A stretch of DNA of 9,083 nt from an uncultured Alphaproteobacteria bacterium (lineage in GTDB: Bacteria; Pseudomonadota; Alphaproteobacteria; Rhizobiales; Rhizobiaceae). The stretch lies in assembly GCA_929200335.1 (NCBI GenBank), contig CAKMZG010000099.1, positions 1 to 9,083 of the forward strand, in the 5' to 3' direction. The translations under genes were made by a program, and so were the position numbers. The notes under the pieces were generated by a model. That model had not been told where the DNA came from, searched no databases, and worked only from the letters and a program-made list of their open reading frames with translations. Positions 1 to 5,982 of the stretch are shown one piece after another (position 1 is the first letter of the stretch; every line of letters starts with the position of its first letter).

Positions 1-3
1 CCT

Positions 4-129
4 ATGACAATATACAAATCAAAATCAATGTACAGTCGCCATCGTTATTCACCAGAAATCATAGCCCATGCTGTTTGGTTATATTATAGATTTCCATTTA
101 GCTTAAGAATGATCGAAGATTTGGAGTGA
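4..129 (+). pseudogene. IS6-family transposase, N-terminal fragment (truncated)
   Basis: This frame gives 41 residues and then TGA. After a short lead it reads YSRHRYSPEIIAHAVWLYYR, then RFPFSLRMIEDL. From memory this is the conserved N-terminal start of IS6/IS6100-like transposases (consensus near HRFPPEIIAHAVWLYFRFPLSLR-VED-L), which precedes the zinc-finger-like/HTH part and the DDE core. The family protein is about 230-240 aa, so more than 80% is missing, including all catalytic residues. Similarity stops around base 123, and what follows belongs to something else. No terminal inverted repeat is visible here because the window starts inside or just before the gene. I read it as a dead IS remnant left by deletion or recombination. 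The start codon is uncertain (ATG at 4 or 28). Confidence 0.75.
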
Positions 130-267
130 TCAACAATTTTAAATCAGTTAAAGGCAGCAGAGAAAGCCAAAGATGCTGCAAAGAACATTCAAACTAGAAC
201 AAAATTTCAAAAGATAGTGGAAGGATTAAGGGCTATGACAAGAGTGTTAGGTGGGTTTGATGATTAA
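130..267 (+). pseudogene. C-terminal remnant of an unrecognised gene, fused to the IS6 fragment
   Basis: After the TGA at 127-129 the same frame stays open for 45 codons to TAA at 265-267. It encodes a Lys/Ala-rich, probably helical piece (QLKAAEKAKDAAKNIQTRTK) ending in VLGGFDD. It has no good start codon or ribosome site of its own near the left edge. It abuts the truncated transposase and ends by overlapping the start of the next gene. I infer that it is the 3' end of a larger gene whose 5' part was lost in the event that broke the IS. I do not recognise the family. It might also be meaningless open frame, because the stretch is short. Confidence 0.35.
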
Positions 268-763
268 AATATGGCCATTTTCATTTTTATCTAAGGTTTT
301 CCGCAGCGTTAGAGCTTCTCTTTTGTTTGAGGAGGCATGGGATCAATTAGCACAAAAGAATAATAAAAAAGCAGAAGAAATCTTTGAGAAATCCGAGCGT
401 ATTTTAAGTGACGGACAGATGGCATATAATCTTCCCTATGAATATAAACTTATGAAGGGATATATCAAATTTAGACTAGAAAAACGAAAAGAGTGCTATG
501 ATTTGCTTAAAAATGCTTGGTATGACATTGAAGATAGTAAATTAATTTCAGATCCAGATAAAATATATCTAAAGGAGTATATTTTTGGAATAATAAAAAT
601 ATATAAAGATTTTTACCGACTTTATGGAATAGAGATATTTAGATTGATAAGTTTTGTTGAACTAATTTATCCAGAAGATATTCCTTTAAATGAGATGAGC
701 AGGCAATGGAAAAAACGGTTTCCATGCCGTGATCACCCTAATTGGGATAAGTATGGGGTTTAG
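260..763 (+). CDS. Hypothetical protein, 167 aa, helical repeat-like
   Basis: I do not recognise this protein. I chose ATG 260 because an AGGTGG ribosome site lies at 249-254, five bases upstream. A GTG at 251 would add three residues but falls inside that site. The ATG overlaps the TAA of the preceding remnant frame (ATGATTAA), an arrangement typical of translational coupling. The N-terminus is short and hydrophobic/basic (WPFSFLSKVFRSVRASLLF, residues 5-23) and could be an amphipathic helix rather than a signal peptide. Residues 22-95 alternate acidic/basic and hydrophobic positions (FEEAWDQLAQKNNKKAEEIF and a second GYIKFRLEKRKECYDLLKNA), which suggests TPR-like helix pairs. The rest is rich in Ile/Tyr/Lys. 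It is visibly more AT-rich than the pyrimidine genes downstream, which fits acquisition from elsewhere. A small downstream partner such as an immunity protein is one guess, with no direct evidence. Confidence 0.6.
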   Translation: MIKIWPFSFLSKVFRSVRASLLFEEAWDQLAQKNNKKAEEIFEKSERILSDGQMAYNLPYEYKLMKGYIKFRLEKRKECYDLLKNAWYDIEDSKLISDPDKIYLKEYIFGIIKIYKDFYRLYGIEIFRLISFVELIYPEDIPLNEMSRQWKKRFPCRDHPNWDKYGV

Positions 764-824
764 GCTAATCTGTAAAATACAAGGTTTAGATAGCAGTTTG
801 CGAATTACACTTCCATTTCTATTG

Positions 825-854
825 GAGAAGGGCAGGGCTTCTCAGGTATTTTTC
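825..854 (+). terminator. Possible rho-independent terminator after the hypothetical gene
   Basis: GAGAAG (825-830) and CTTCTC (838-843) form a 6-bp stem around a 7-base loop, followed shortly by TATTTTT (847-853). It lies about 60 bases after the stop of the small unknown gene, in the right orientation to end it. The stem is short and the T-run is not immediate, so it would be weak. Confidence 0.35.
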
Positions 855-871
855 TACAAACGTCAACATTT

Positions 872-887
872 TTTACCATTTGATCAA
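872..887 (-). promoter_or_regulatory. RutR-like operator, copy 1
   Basis: Reads TTTACCATTTGATCAA on the plus strand. The complement, TTGATCAAATGGTAAA, fits the remembered E. coli RutR consensus TTGACCA-NN-TGGTCAA at all but two of the fourteen fixed positions. It is the exact inverse of copy 2. It is assigned to the RutR-type regulator at 3893-4528 by motif similarity and by recurrence in front of the second operon. Confidence 0.6.
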
Positions 888-913
888 AAAAATATTGACT
901 AATACATATTTTT

Positions 914-929
914 TTGATCAAATGGTAAA
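914..929 (+). promoter_or_regulatory. RutR-like operator, copy 2
   Basis: TTGATCAAATGGTAAA, the mirror of copy 1, on the preT side of the inverted repeat. The TGGTAAA half is shared by all three operator copies in the window, whereas the left half varies. It is probably bound by the TetR-family regulator encoded between the two operons and probably controls preTA. Confidence 0.6.
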
Positions 930-966
930 AATCAAAATTTGATTGTTTTTATAGAAGGCAGATTTG

Positions 967-986
967 AAACTTTAAATTTAAAGTTT
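967..986. repeat. 20-bp perfect palindrome
   Basis: AAACTTTAAATTTAAAGTTT is its own reverse complement with no spacer. It lies between the double operator and preT. It could be a protein-binding site or simply AT-rich chance. It does not resemble the RutR-like operator. Its role is unknown. Confidence 0.6.
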
Positions 987-1055
987 AACCCAAAATGTAG
1001 ATTTAAAGCAGAATCTAGATCAACATGCATCTGATTTATTGCCGGGAATAGTGTT

Positions 1056-1079
1056 CATTTAGGCTGATTTACCTAAATG
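1056..1079. repeat. 8-bp inverted repeat in the preT leader region
   Basis: CATTTAGG (1056-1063) and CCTAAATG (1072-1079) are exact reverse complements around 8 bases. A further copy of ATTTAGGC is at 1102-1109, and TTTAGGCT is at 759-766. A neighbouring inverted pair, TAGATT (998-1003) and AATCTA (1012-1017), also lies in this 454-base gene-free region. There is no T-run, so a terminator is unlikely. It could be a binding site or leader structure. No known riboswitch or RNA gene was recognised in 764-1217. Confidence 0.45.
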
Positions 1080-1204
1080 CTACACGCGCTAGTTGGTAGA
1101 AATTTAGGCATGGGTTGCTGGTAGTAGATAGAATTTAGTTCAACTATCCAAGTATGTTTTGGCTAAGGGTTTATAAAGATAGTCAATAAAAATATGCAAA
1201 CCAT

Positions 1205-1213
1205 TAGGAGGTG
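1205..1213 (+). promoter_or_regulatory. Ribosome binding site of preT
   Basis: TAGGAGGTG is an almost full complement of the 16S 3' end, with its last strong base 6 or so from ATG 1218. It fixes the preT start and suggests strong translation initiation. Confidence 0.85.
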
Positions 1214-1217
1214 AAGA

Positions 1218-2558
1218 ATGGGTAAAGCAGCAAAGTTGCAATCACAGTGTGCTGGTAAAGGAGGGGCAATTCATTTTGATGATTTGCATCCATGTTACTC
1301 TAATCATGAGGCAAGGGTAGAGGCAGATAGGTGTTATTTTTGCTATGATGCGCCATGTATGAATGCATGTCCAACTAGTATCGATATCCCATTGTTTATT
1401 CGTCAAATTTCAACTGATAATCCTAAGGGGGCTGCAAAAACGATTTTTGAACAAAATATCATGGGCGGCATATGTGCTCGGGTTTGTCCAACAGAAACAC
1501 TTTGTGAAGAAGCGTGTGTTAGAAATGATGCGGAAGAAAAACCAGTAAAGATTGGTCATTTGCAACGTTTCGCCACAGATTTTTTCATGGATAATGTAGC
1601 CGCTCACCCTTATGAGCGTGCGGCATCCACGGGCAAGAAAATTGCCATAGTTGGTGCAGGACCTGCCGGTCTTGCATGTGCTCATGCCTTATCAAAAGAG
1701 GGGCATGATGTGACCGTTTTTGAAGCAAGAGAAAAATCTGGTGGCTTGAATGAATATGGTATTGCTGCCTATAAAGCAGTTGATGATTTTGCGCAAAAGG
1801 AAGTTAATTTTATTTTAGATCTTGGTGGCATTTCCATTGAAAATGGCAAGACCCTTGGGCGTGATATGACGCTTGAAGATTTAAGCAATTCTTATGATGC
1901 TGTATTCCTTGGTATGGGACTTGGAGGTGTGCAGTCTTTAGGTTTAGTAGGAGAAGAGCACCCTCGGGTAATAGATGCTGCGCGTTATATTGAAGACCTG
2001 CGTCAGGCGAGTGCAAAAGAAGAATTGCCACAGGCCAAATCTGTTCTTGTGATAGGTGGTGGTATGACCGCGGTTGATGTGGCTATCCAAAGTAAATTAC
2101 TTGGTGCAGAGCAGGTCACAATTGCTTATCGTCGAGGTCAAGAGCAAATGAATGCAAGTTCATATGAGCAGGAATTGGCTCAGACCCATGGGGTGCAAAT
2201 TTCTACATGGCTGCAACCCAAAACTATTCTTAGTGATGGTGATCAACTAGAGGGTATGGTATTTAATAAAACAAAACTTGATGGTGGTAAATTGGTAGCA
2301 ACAGATGACGAAGTTACCCTATCCGCTGATCTAATTTTTAAAGCTATTGGACAGAATTTTATCACAGAGCCTGTAACGATAGATATGGCCTTGGAGTTAG
2401 AATCTGACCGGATAAAGGTTGATGGTAATTGCAAAACTAATGCCAAAAATATTTGGGCAGGCGGTGACTGTGTTGCGGGCGGTGAAGATCTTACCGTAGC
2501 ATCGGTTGAAGATGGCAAAATTGCCGCAAAAAATATTCATGAATTTTTGAGTGCTTAG
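1218..2558 (+). CDS. preT: NAD(P)H-dependent dihydropyrimidine dehydrogenase, PreT subunit
   Basis: This is the electron-input subunit of cytosolic PreTA. It takes hydride from NAD(P)H on FAD and passes electrons through iron-sulfur clusters to PreA, which reduces uracil/thymine. At 446 aa it is somewhat longer than E. coli PreT (about 412). Cys39, 42, 47, 51 and Cys86, 90, 96, 100 form the N-terminal two-[4Fe-4S] domain. Gln116 in HLQRFA matches the unusual Gln ligand (Q156) of mammalian DPD. The FAD Rossmann motif IVGAGPAGL is at 144-152, the NAD(P)H motif VLVIGGGMTAVDVA at 277-290, and the FAD-closing motif AGGDC...GGEDLTVASVEDGK at 414-434. ATG 1218 follows a near-perfect ribosome site. 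preA starts 12 bases after the stop, so the two are co-transcribed. Other GltD-like oxidoreductases share this fold, but the preA neighbour settles the role. Whether it prefers NADH or NADPH cannot be read here. Confidence 0.95.
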   Translation: MGKAAKLQSQCAGKGGAIHFDDLHPCYSNHEARVEADRCYFCYDAPCMNACPTSIDIPLFIRQISTDNPKGAAKTIFEQNIMGGICARVCPTETLCEEACVRNDAEEKPVKIGHLQRFATDFFMDNVAAHPYERAASTGKKIAIVGAGPAGLACAHALSKEGHDVTVFEAREKSGGLNEYGIAAYKAVDDFAQKEVNFILDLGGISIENGKTLGRDMTLEDLSNSYDAVFLGMGLGGVQSLGLVGEEHPRVIDAARYIEDLRQASAKEELPQAKSVLVIGGGMTAVDVAIQSKLLGAEQVTIAYRRGQEQMNASSYEQELAQTHGVQISTWLQPKTILSDGDQLEGMVFNKTKLDGGKLVATDDEVTLSADLIFKAIGQNFITEPVTIDMALELESDRIKVDGNCKTNAKNIWAGGDCVAGGEDLTVASVEDGKIAAKNIHEFLSA

Positions 2559-2570
2559 GGAGGAAAGACA

Positions 2571-3878
2571 ATGGCAGATTTAAGAAGCAATTTCATAGGA
2601 ATAAAATCTCCCAATCCGTTTTGGTTAGCCTCTGCGCCGCCTACGGATAAGGAGTACAATGTAGTTCGCGCTTATGAAGCTGGGTGGGGCGGAGTAGTTT
2701 GGAAAACTCTTGGTGAAGATCCCCATCTTGTAAATGTGAATGGACCACGATATGGGGCTATTCATGGAGCAGATCGGCGTTTGTTGGGATTGAATAATAT
2801 TGAGTTGATTACTGACCGTCCTCTACAAACAAACCTGCAAGAAATTAAACGGGTGAAAAAAGATTGGCCGGATCGTGCCTTGGTAGTATCTTTGATGGTG
2901 CCCTGTGAAGAGCAAAGTTGGATCAATATCCTTAAATTGGTTGAAGAAACTGAAGCGGATGGTATTGAGCTAAATTTTGGTTGTCCACACGGTATGTCTG
3001 AGCGTGGTATGGGCTCTGCCGTTGGCCAAGTGCCAGAGTACATTGAGATGGTAACTCGTTGGTGTAAACAAAATACTCGGATGCCAGTGATCGTAAAGCT
3101 CACGCCAAATATTACGGACATTCGAAAGCCAGCAGAGGCCGCTAATAGAGGCGGTGCAGACGCGGTATCTTTGATTAATACTATCAACTCCATTGTAAGT
3201 GTAGATCTTGATCAGATGGCGCCAATTCCAACGGTCGGTGGCAAAGGCTCTCATGGCGGTTATTGTGGTCCTGCGGTTAAACCTATTGCACTTAATATGG
3301 TGGCAGAAATTGCCCGCACGCCTGAGCTTGCAGAATTGCCAATCTCGGGCATTGGCGGCATTACCACTTGGCGCGATGCGGCAGAATTTTTAGCCCTTGG
3401 TGCTGGTAACCTTCAAGTTTGTACCGCTGCTATGACCTATGGTTTTAAGGTAGTTGAAGAGATGATCGATGGCCTTAGCGATTGGATGGATGAAAAGGGC
3501 TATAGCTCTATTGATCAAATTTCAAGAAAAGCAGTGCCTAATGTCTCTGATTGGCAGCACTTAAATTTGAATTACATTGCTAAAGCCAAAATCAATCAGG
3601 ATCTCTGCATTGAATGTGGACGTTGCCATATTGCTTGTGAAGATACATCTCATCAGGCCATTACAAATATGGTAGATGGTGCGCGTAAATTTGAAGTTAT
3701 AGATGAGGAATGCGTAGGCTGTAATCTATGTGTGAATGTTTGTCCTGTTGAGGATTGTATTACAATGGAGCAAATGACGGAAGGTGTTGATCCGCGTACT
3801 AATAAACCAATTGATAGCAGTTATGCAAATTGGACAACACATCCGAATAACCCTCAGCGTGTGGATGCCGCAGAATAA
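2571..3878 (+). CDS. preA: Dihydropyrimidine dehydrogenase catalytic subunit PreA
   Basis: FMN-containing subunit that reduces uracil and thymine to the 5,6-dihydro compounds, the first step of the reductive pathway. Length is 435 aa against 411 for E. coli PreA. Residues 1-310 are a dihydroorotate-dehydrogenase-like TIM barrel. The active-site loop ELNFGCPHGMSERGMGSA (133-150) carries Asn135 and Cys138, matching DPD N668 and the acid Cys671. LINTIN (201-206) supplies Asn203/Thr204, matching DPD N736/T737. GIGGITTW (260-267) is the phosphate-binding end of the barrel. The C-terminal ferredoxin part has CIECGRCHIAC (346-356) and CVGCNLCVNVC (381-391), two [4Fe-4S] clusters. AGGGAGGAAAG just upstream is the ribosome site. 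All expected catalytic residues are present. It ends 14 bases from the convergent regulator gene, so its transcript must terminate within that gene. Confidence 0.96.
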   Translation: MADLRSNFIGIKSPNPFWLASAPPTDKEYNVVRAYEAGWGGVVWKTLGEDPHLVNVNGPRYGAIHGADRRLLGLNNIELITDRPLQTNLQEIKRVKKDWPDRALVVSLMVPCEEQSWINILKLVEETEADGIELNFGCPHGMSERGMGSAVGQVPEYIEMVTRWCKQNTRMPVIVKLTPNITDIRKPAEAANRGGADAVSLINTINSIVSVDLDQMAPIPTVGGKGSHGGYCGPAVKPIALNMVAEIARTPELAELPISGIGGITTWRDAAEFLALGAGNLQVCTAAMTYGFKVVEEMIDGLSDWMDEKGYSSIDQISRKAVPNVSDWQHLNLNYIAKAKINQDLCIECGRCHIACEDTSHQAITNMVDGARKFEVIDEECVGCNLCVNVCPVEDCITMEQMTEGVDPRTNKPIDSSYANWTTHPNNPQRVDAAE

Positions 3879-3892
3879 ATTATAACTATGAG

Positions 3893-4528
3893 TTATTCCG
3901 GTTTTATACCATCAATGAAGACGCTTAAAATTGTATTTTGAGCGTCTTTAAATATCTTATCAGATTCTTTGTTCTCTAATAATAATTCAATCTGAAAATA
4001 GAAATCAGCATAATGTTGTGTGGTTGCCCAAATCATAAATATTAAATGATAGGGGTTGATGTTTTTTAATAATCCGCGATCAATCCATTGCTGTAGTATG
4101 TCTACAGTCTCTTCATATTGTTGTTTTAATGGGCCTGAAAGAGTGCTTTTAATATTTTTTGCCCCTTGCATAATCTCTTGAGCAAAAAGTTTTGAGGATA
4201 ATGGATTATTTTTGGAATAGTTAAGCTTGCGAATAATGTAATCTTTTATTTCTTCCATAGGATCGCCATCAGCATTTAATTTGCTTAAGGGTATGATCCA
4301 TAGCTCTAAAATATTTTCTAAAATTGCACCGTAAATATCTTCTTTGCTATTATAATAATATAGCAAATTTGGCTTTGACATACCGGCAGATTTTGCAATT
4401 TGATCAAGGGTGCTGCCGCGATAACCAAAGGTGGCAAAAGTCTCTAACGCAGCACTTAGAATTTTTTCATTATTAGCAACTTGAATGCGTGATTGTTTGG
4501 GTTTTTTTGCAGAATTACTCTTAGCCAT
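3893..4528 (-). CDS. rutR: TetR-family pyrimidine-responsive regulator, RutR-like
   Basis: At 211 aa it is close to E. coli RutR (212). An N-terminal basic tail (1-18) precedes the TetR helix-turn-helix at about 22-66: ILSAALETFATFGYRG, then TLDQIAKSAGMSKPNLLYYY. The C-terminal ligand domain contains HLIFMIWATTQHYADF (161-176), nearly identical to RutR. Trp167 and Gln171 fall at the same residue numbers as the RutR residues implicated in uracil/thymine sensing. It therefore probably binds a pyrimidine and releases DNA. It lies between the two catabolic operons, is transcribed against preA, and diverges from the amidohydrolase gene. A matching operator lies in the divergent region and two more lie upstream of preT. 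The start ATG has an AAGGAT site about a dozen bases upstream. Calling it RutR rests on recalled sequence; no rut (oxidative) genes are present, so its targets here are the reductive genes. The gene is rather AT-rich. Confidence 0.88.
   Translation of the reverse strand: MAKSNSAKKPKQSRIQVANNEKILSAALETFATFGYRGSTLDQIAKSAGMSKPNLLYYYNSKEDIYGAILENILELWIIPLSKLNADGDPMEEIKDYIIRKLNYSKNNPLSSKLFAQEIMQGAKNIKSTLSGPLKQQYEETVDILQQWIDRGLLKNINPYHLIFMIWATTQHYADFYFQIELLLENKESDKIFKDAQNTILSVFIDGIKPE
3916..3950. terminator. Hairpin inside the 3' end of the regulator gene, likely terminator of preTA
   Basis: AAGACGCTTAAAAT (3918-3931) pairs with ATTTTGAGCGTCTT (3935-3948): 14 bp with one U-G pair and a 3-base loop, extendable by two pairs. 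In the plus direction it is followed by TAAATATCTTAT, so the T-run is poor. It sits about 38 bases after the preA stop, where a terminator is needed because only 14 bases separate preA from the convergent gene. It lies within codons near the C-terminus of the TetR protein. Confidence 0.6.
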
Positions 4529-4614
4529 AGTATGAATATTATCCTTGTCTCATCTTAAAACCAGTCATATCTTGCTTTTTAAAATTTAGCAAATGTGGAT
4601 ATATATTTGAATCT

Positions 4615-4630
4615 TTTATCAAATGGTAAA
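4615..4630 (+). promoter_or_regulatory. RutR-like operator, copy 3, in the divergent region
   Basis: TTTATCAAATGGTAAA differs from copy 2 by one base and is closer to a true palindrome (TTTA-T/C-CA, AA, TGGTAAA). It lies between the divergent regulator and amidohydrolase genes, 87 bases from the former and 67 from the latter. A TATAGT at 4643-4648 could be the -10 box of the rightward promoter, which would place its -35 region inside this operator and fit repression. It probably serves autoregulation as well as control of the 4697-8884 operon. Confidence 0.65.
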
Positions 4631-4696
4631 AAATCTTGCAATTATAGTAATTTTGTATCACACTTAAGAAAATAAGATATTGAGGGAGCAAAATGC

Positions 4697-5959
4697 ATGT
4701 CTAATGCTAAGATTTTATTGGCGAGCAATCAACGAATAAATCCTAATCGCCTTTGGGATAGTTTAATGGAAATGGCAAAAATTGGCCCTGGTGTTGCAGG
4801 GGGGAATAATCGCCAAACCTTAACTGATGAAGATGGCGAAGGGCGAGCGCTTTTTCAAAACTGGTGCGAGAATGCTGGTTGCGTAATTGGCGTTGATCAA
4901 ATGGGCAATATGTTTGCCCGTCGTGATGGTACGGATCCGGATGCGCTTCCAATCTATGTGGGGTCACATTTGGATACGCAACCCACAGGTGGCAAGTATG
5001 ATGGTGTCCTAGGTGTGCTTGCAGGCCTTGAGGTTATTCGCACTTTAAATGATATGAATATTAAAACTAAACATCCAATTATTGCCACCAATTGGACAAA
5101 TGAGGAGGGCACTCGCTTTGCACCTGCTATGGTTTCATCGGGTGTTTTTGCAGGGGTGCATACTCAGGATTGGGCTTATAATTTAGAAGATGCTGAGGGT
5201 CTTAAATTTGGCGATGAATTAGAGCGTATTGGTTGGAAGGGCAATGAGGAAGTGGGAGCACGCAAGATGCATGCATTCTTTGAATTGCACATTGAGCAAG
5301 GCCCAATTTTAGAGGCTGAAGGTAAAGATATCGGCGTTGTTACCCATGGCCAAGGTCTATCTTGGACACAAGTGACCCTAACAGGAAAAGAATCTCACAC
5401 AGGTTCAACGCCAATGCCTATGCGAAAGAATGCAGGGCTCGGCATGGCGAAAATATTAAATCTGGTGGATGAAATTGCATGGTCACATAAACCCCATGCG
5501 GTGGGAGCCGCTGGCCATATTGATGTTTATCCCAATTCCCGCAATGTGATTCCTGGGAAAGTGGTTTTTACTGTGGATTTTAGATCACCTGATCTTGCTG
5601 TTATTCAAGATATGGAAAAGCGTTTGGCTGAGGGTGCGAAGAAAATCTGTGATGAAATGGGGCTTGGTTTAGAACTGGAAAAAGCAGGTGGTTTTGACCC
5701 TGTAACCTTCGATGAAAATTGTGTTGGTGCCATTCGTAATGCAGCAGATCGTCTTGGTTATTCGCATCGTGATTTAATTTCTGGCGCTGGCCATGATGCC
5801 TGCTGGATAAATCAAGTAGCACCAACAGCTATGGTGATGTGTCCTTGTGTTGATGGGCTGTCTCATAATGAGGCTGAAGAAATTTCAAAAGAATGGGCGC
5901 AGGCTGGCTGTGATGTTTTATTCCATGCGGTGGTGGAGACTGCTGAAATTGTCGACTAA
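4697..5959 (+). CDS. hyuC: Zn-dependent N-carbamoyl-beta-amino acid amidohydrolase (beta-ureidopropionase type)
   Basis: M20-family hydantoinase/carbamoylase amidase, 420 aa, of usual length. The third pathway step is expected: N-carbamoyl-beta-alanine (or the methyl form) to beta-alanine, CO2 and ammonia. Metal ligands are visible: His91 (GSHLDTQPTGGKYDG, with Asp102), Glu136/Glu137 (TNEEGTRFAP, catalytic and ligand), His198 (ELHIEQGP) and His390 (GLSHNEAEE). His234 in SHTGSTPMPMR is in the lid/dimer motif, PNSRNVIPG (279-287) and DFR (294-296) bind substrate carboxylate in relatives, and GAGHDA lies at 363-368. ATG 4697 is favoured because GAGGGAG (4682-4688) is 8 bases upstream; an overlapping ATG at 4693 opens only a three-codon frame. 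Relatives act on allantoate or N-carbamoyl-L-amino acids, and sequence alone does not separate these, but the preTA and dihydropyrimidinase neighbours point to beta-ureidopropionase (PydC role). Confidence 0.92.
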   Translation: MSNAKILLASNQRINPNRLWDSLMEMAKIGPGVAGGNNRQTLTDEDGEGRALFQNWCENAGCVIGVDQMGNMFARRDGTDPDALPIYVGSHLDTQPTGGKYDGVLGVLAGLEVIRTLNDMNIKTKHPIIATNWTNEEGTRFAPAMVSSGVFAGVHTQDWAYNLEDAEGLKFGDELERIGWKGNEEVGARKMHAFFELHIEQGPILEAEGKDIGVVTHGQGLSWTQVTLTGKESHTGSTPMPMRKNAGLGMAKILNLVDEIAWSHKPHAVGAAGHIDVYPNSRNVIPGKVVFTVDFRSPDLAVIQDMEKRLAEGAKKICDEMGLGLELEKAGGFDPVTFDENCVGAIRNAADRLGYSHRDLISGAGHDACWINQVAPTAMVMCPCVDGLSHNEAEEISKEWAQAGCDVLFHAVVETAEIVD

Positions 5960-5982
5960 TTTATAAAATCTTGGAGGAATAA

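Larger units (their letters stand above)
870..931. repeat. Perfect 26-bp inverted repeat with 10-base spacer
   Basis: Bases 870-895 and 906-931 are exact reverse complements around a 10-base spacer, TGACTAATAC (896-905). Each arm holds a RutR-like operator (872-887 and 914-929) followed inward by a run of seven A or T. The operator centres are 42 bp apart, close to four helical turns, so bound dimers would sit on the same face. A TTGATC (880-885) with 17 bases to TACATA (903-908), or the TTGACT at 895-900, could serve as promoter elements under the operators, but the matches are modest. The site lies about 290 bases upstream of preT. Confidence 0.85.

Noticed and set aside
121..132. TGA at 127 read as Trp, which would make one longer protein from 4 to 267.
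   Set aside because: All other genes here use Trp TGG normally, and transposase similarity stops just before the TGA. A scar is simpler than recoding.
870..931. Inverted repeat as a terminator or transposon end.
   Set aside because: The motif recurs at 4615-4630 as a single copy next to another promoter of the same regulon, which favours operators. No target duplication or transposase is attached.
879..943. FNR/Anr-like sites (TTGAT and ATCAA words near the inverted repeat).
   Set aside because: The half sites are not separated by four bases as FNR needs. TTTGATCAAA and ATCAAA-A-TTTGAT have the wrong spacing, and the RutR-like motif explains the words better.
1025..1124. Short leader peptides at 1025-1051 and 1077-1124.
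   Set aside because: They have no ribosome sites and no regulatory codon runs, and frames this short are expected by chance.
1081..1140. A tRNA-like or small RNA gene around the GCGC/TTGG stretch.
   Set aside because: No cloverleaf, T-loop (GTTC-A) or acceptor pairing could be built, and there is no terminator after it.
1410..1685. Antisense and out-of-frame open frames within preT, preA, hyuC, hydA and the permease.
   Set aside because: They lie fully inside well-supported genes, lack ribosome sites and show no family-like motifs.
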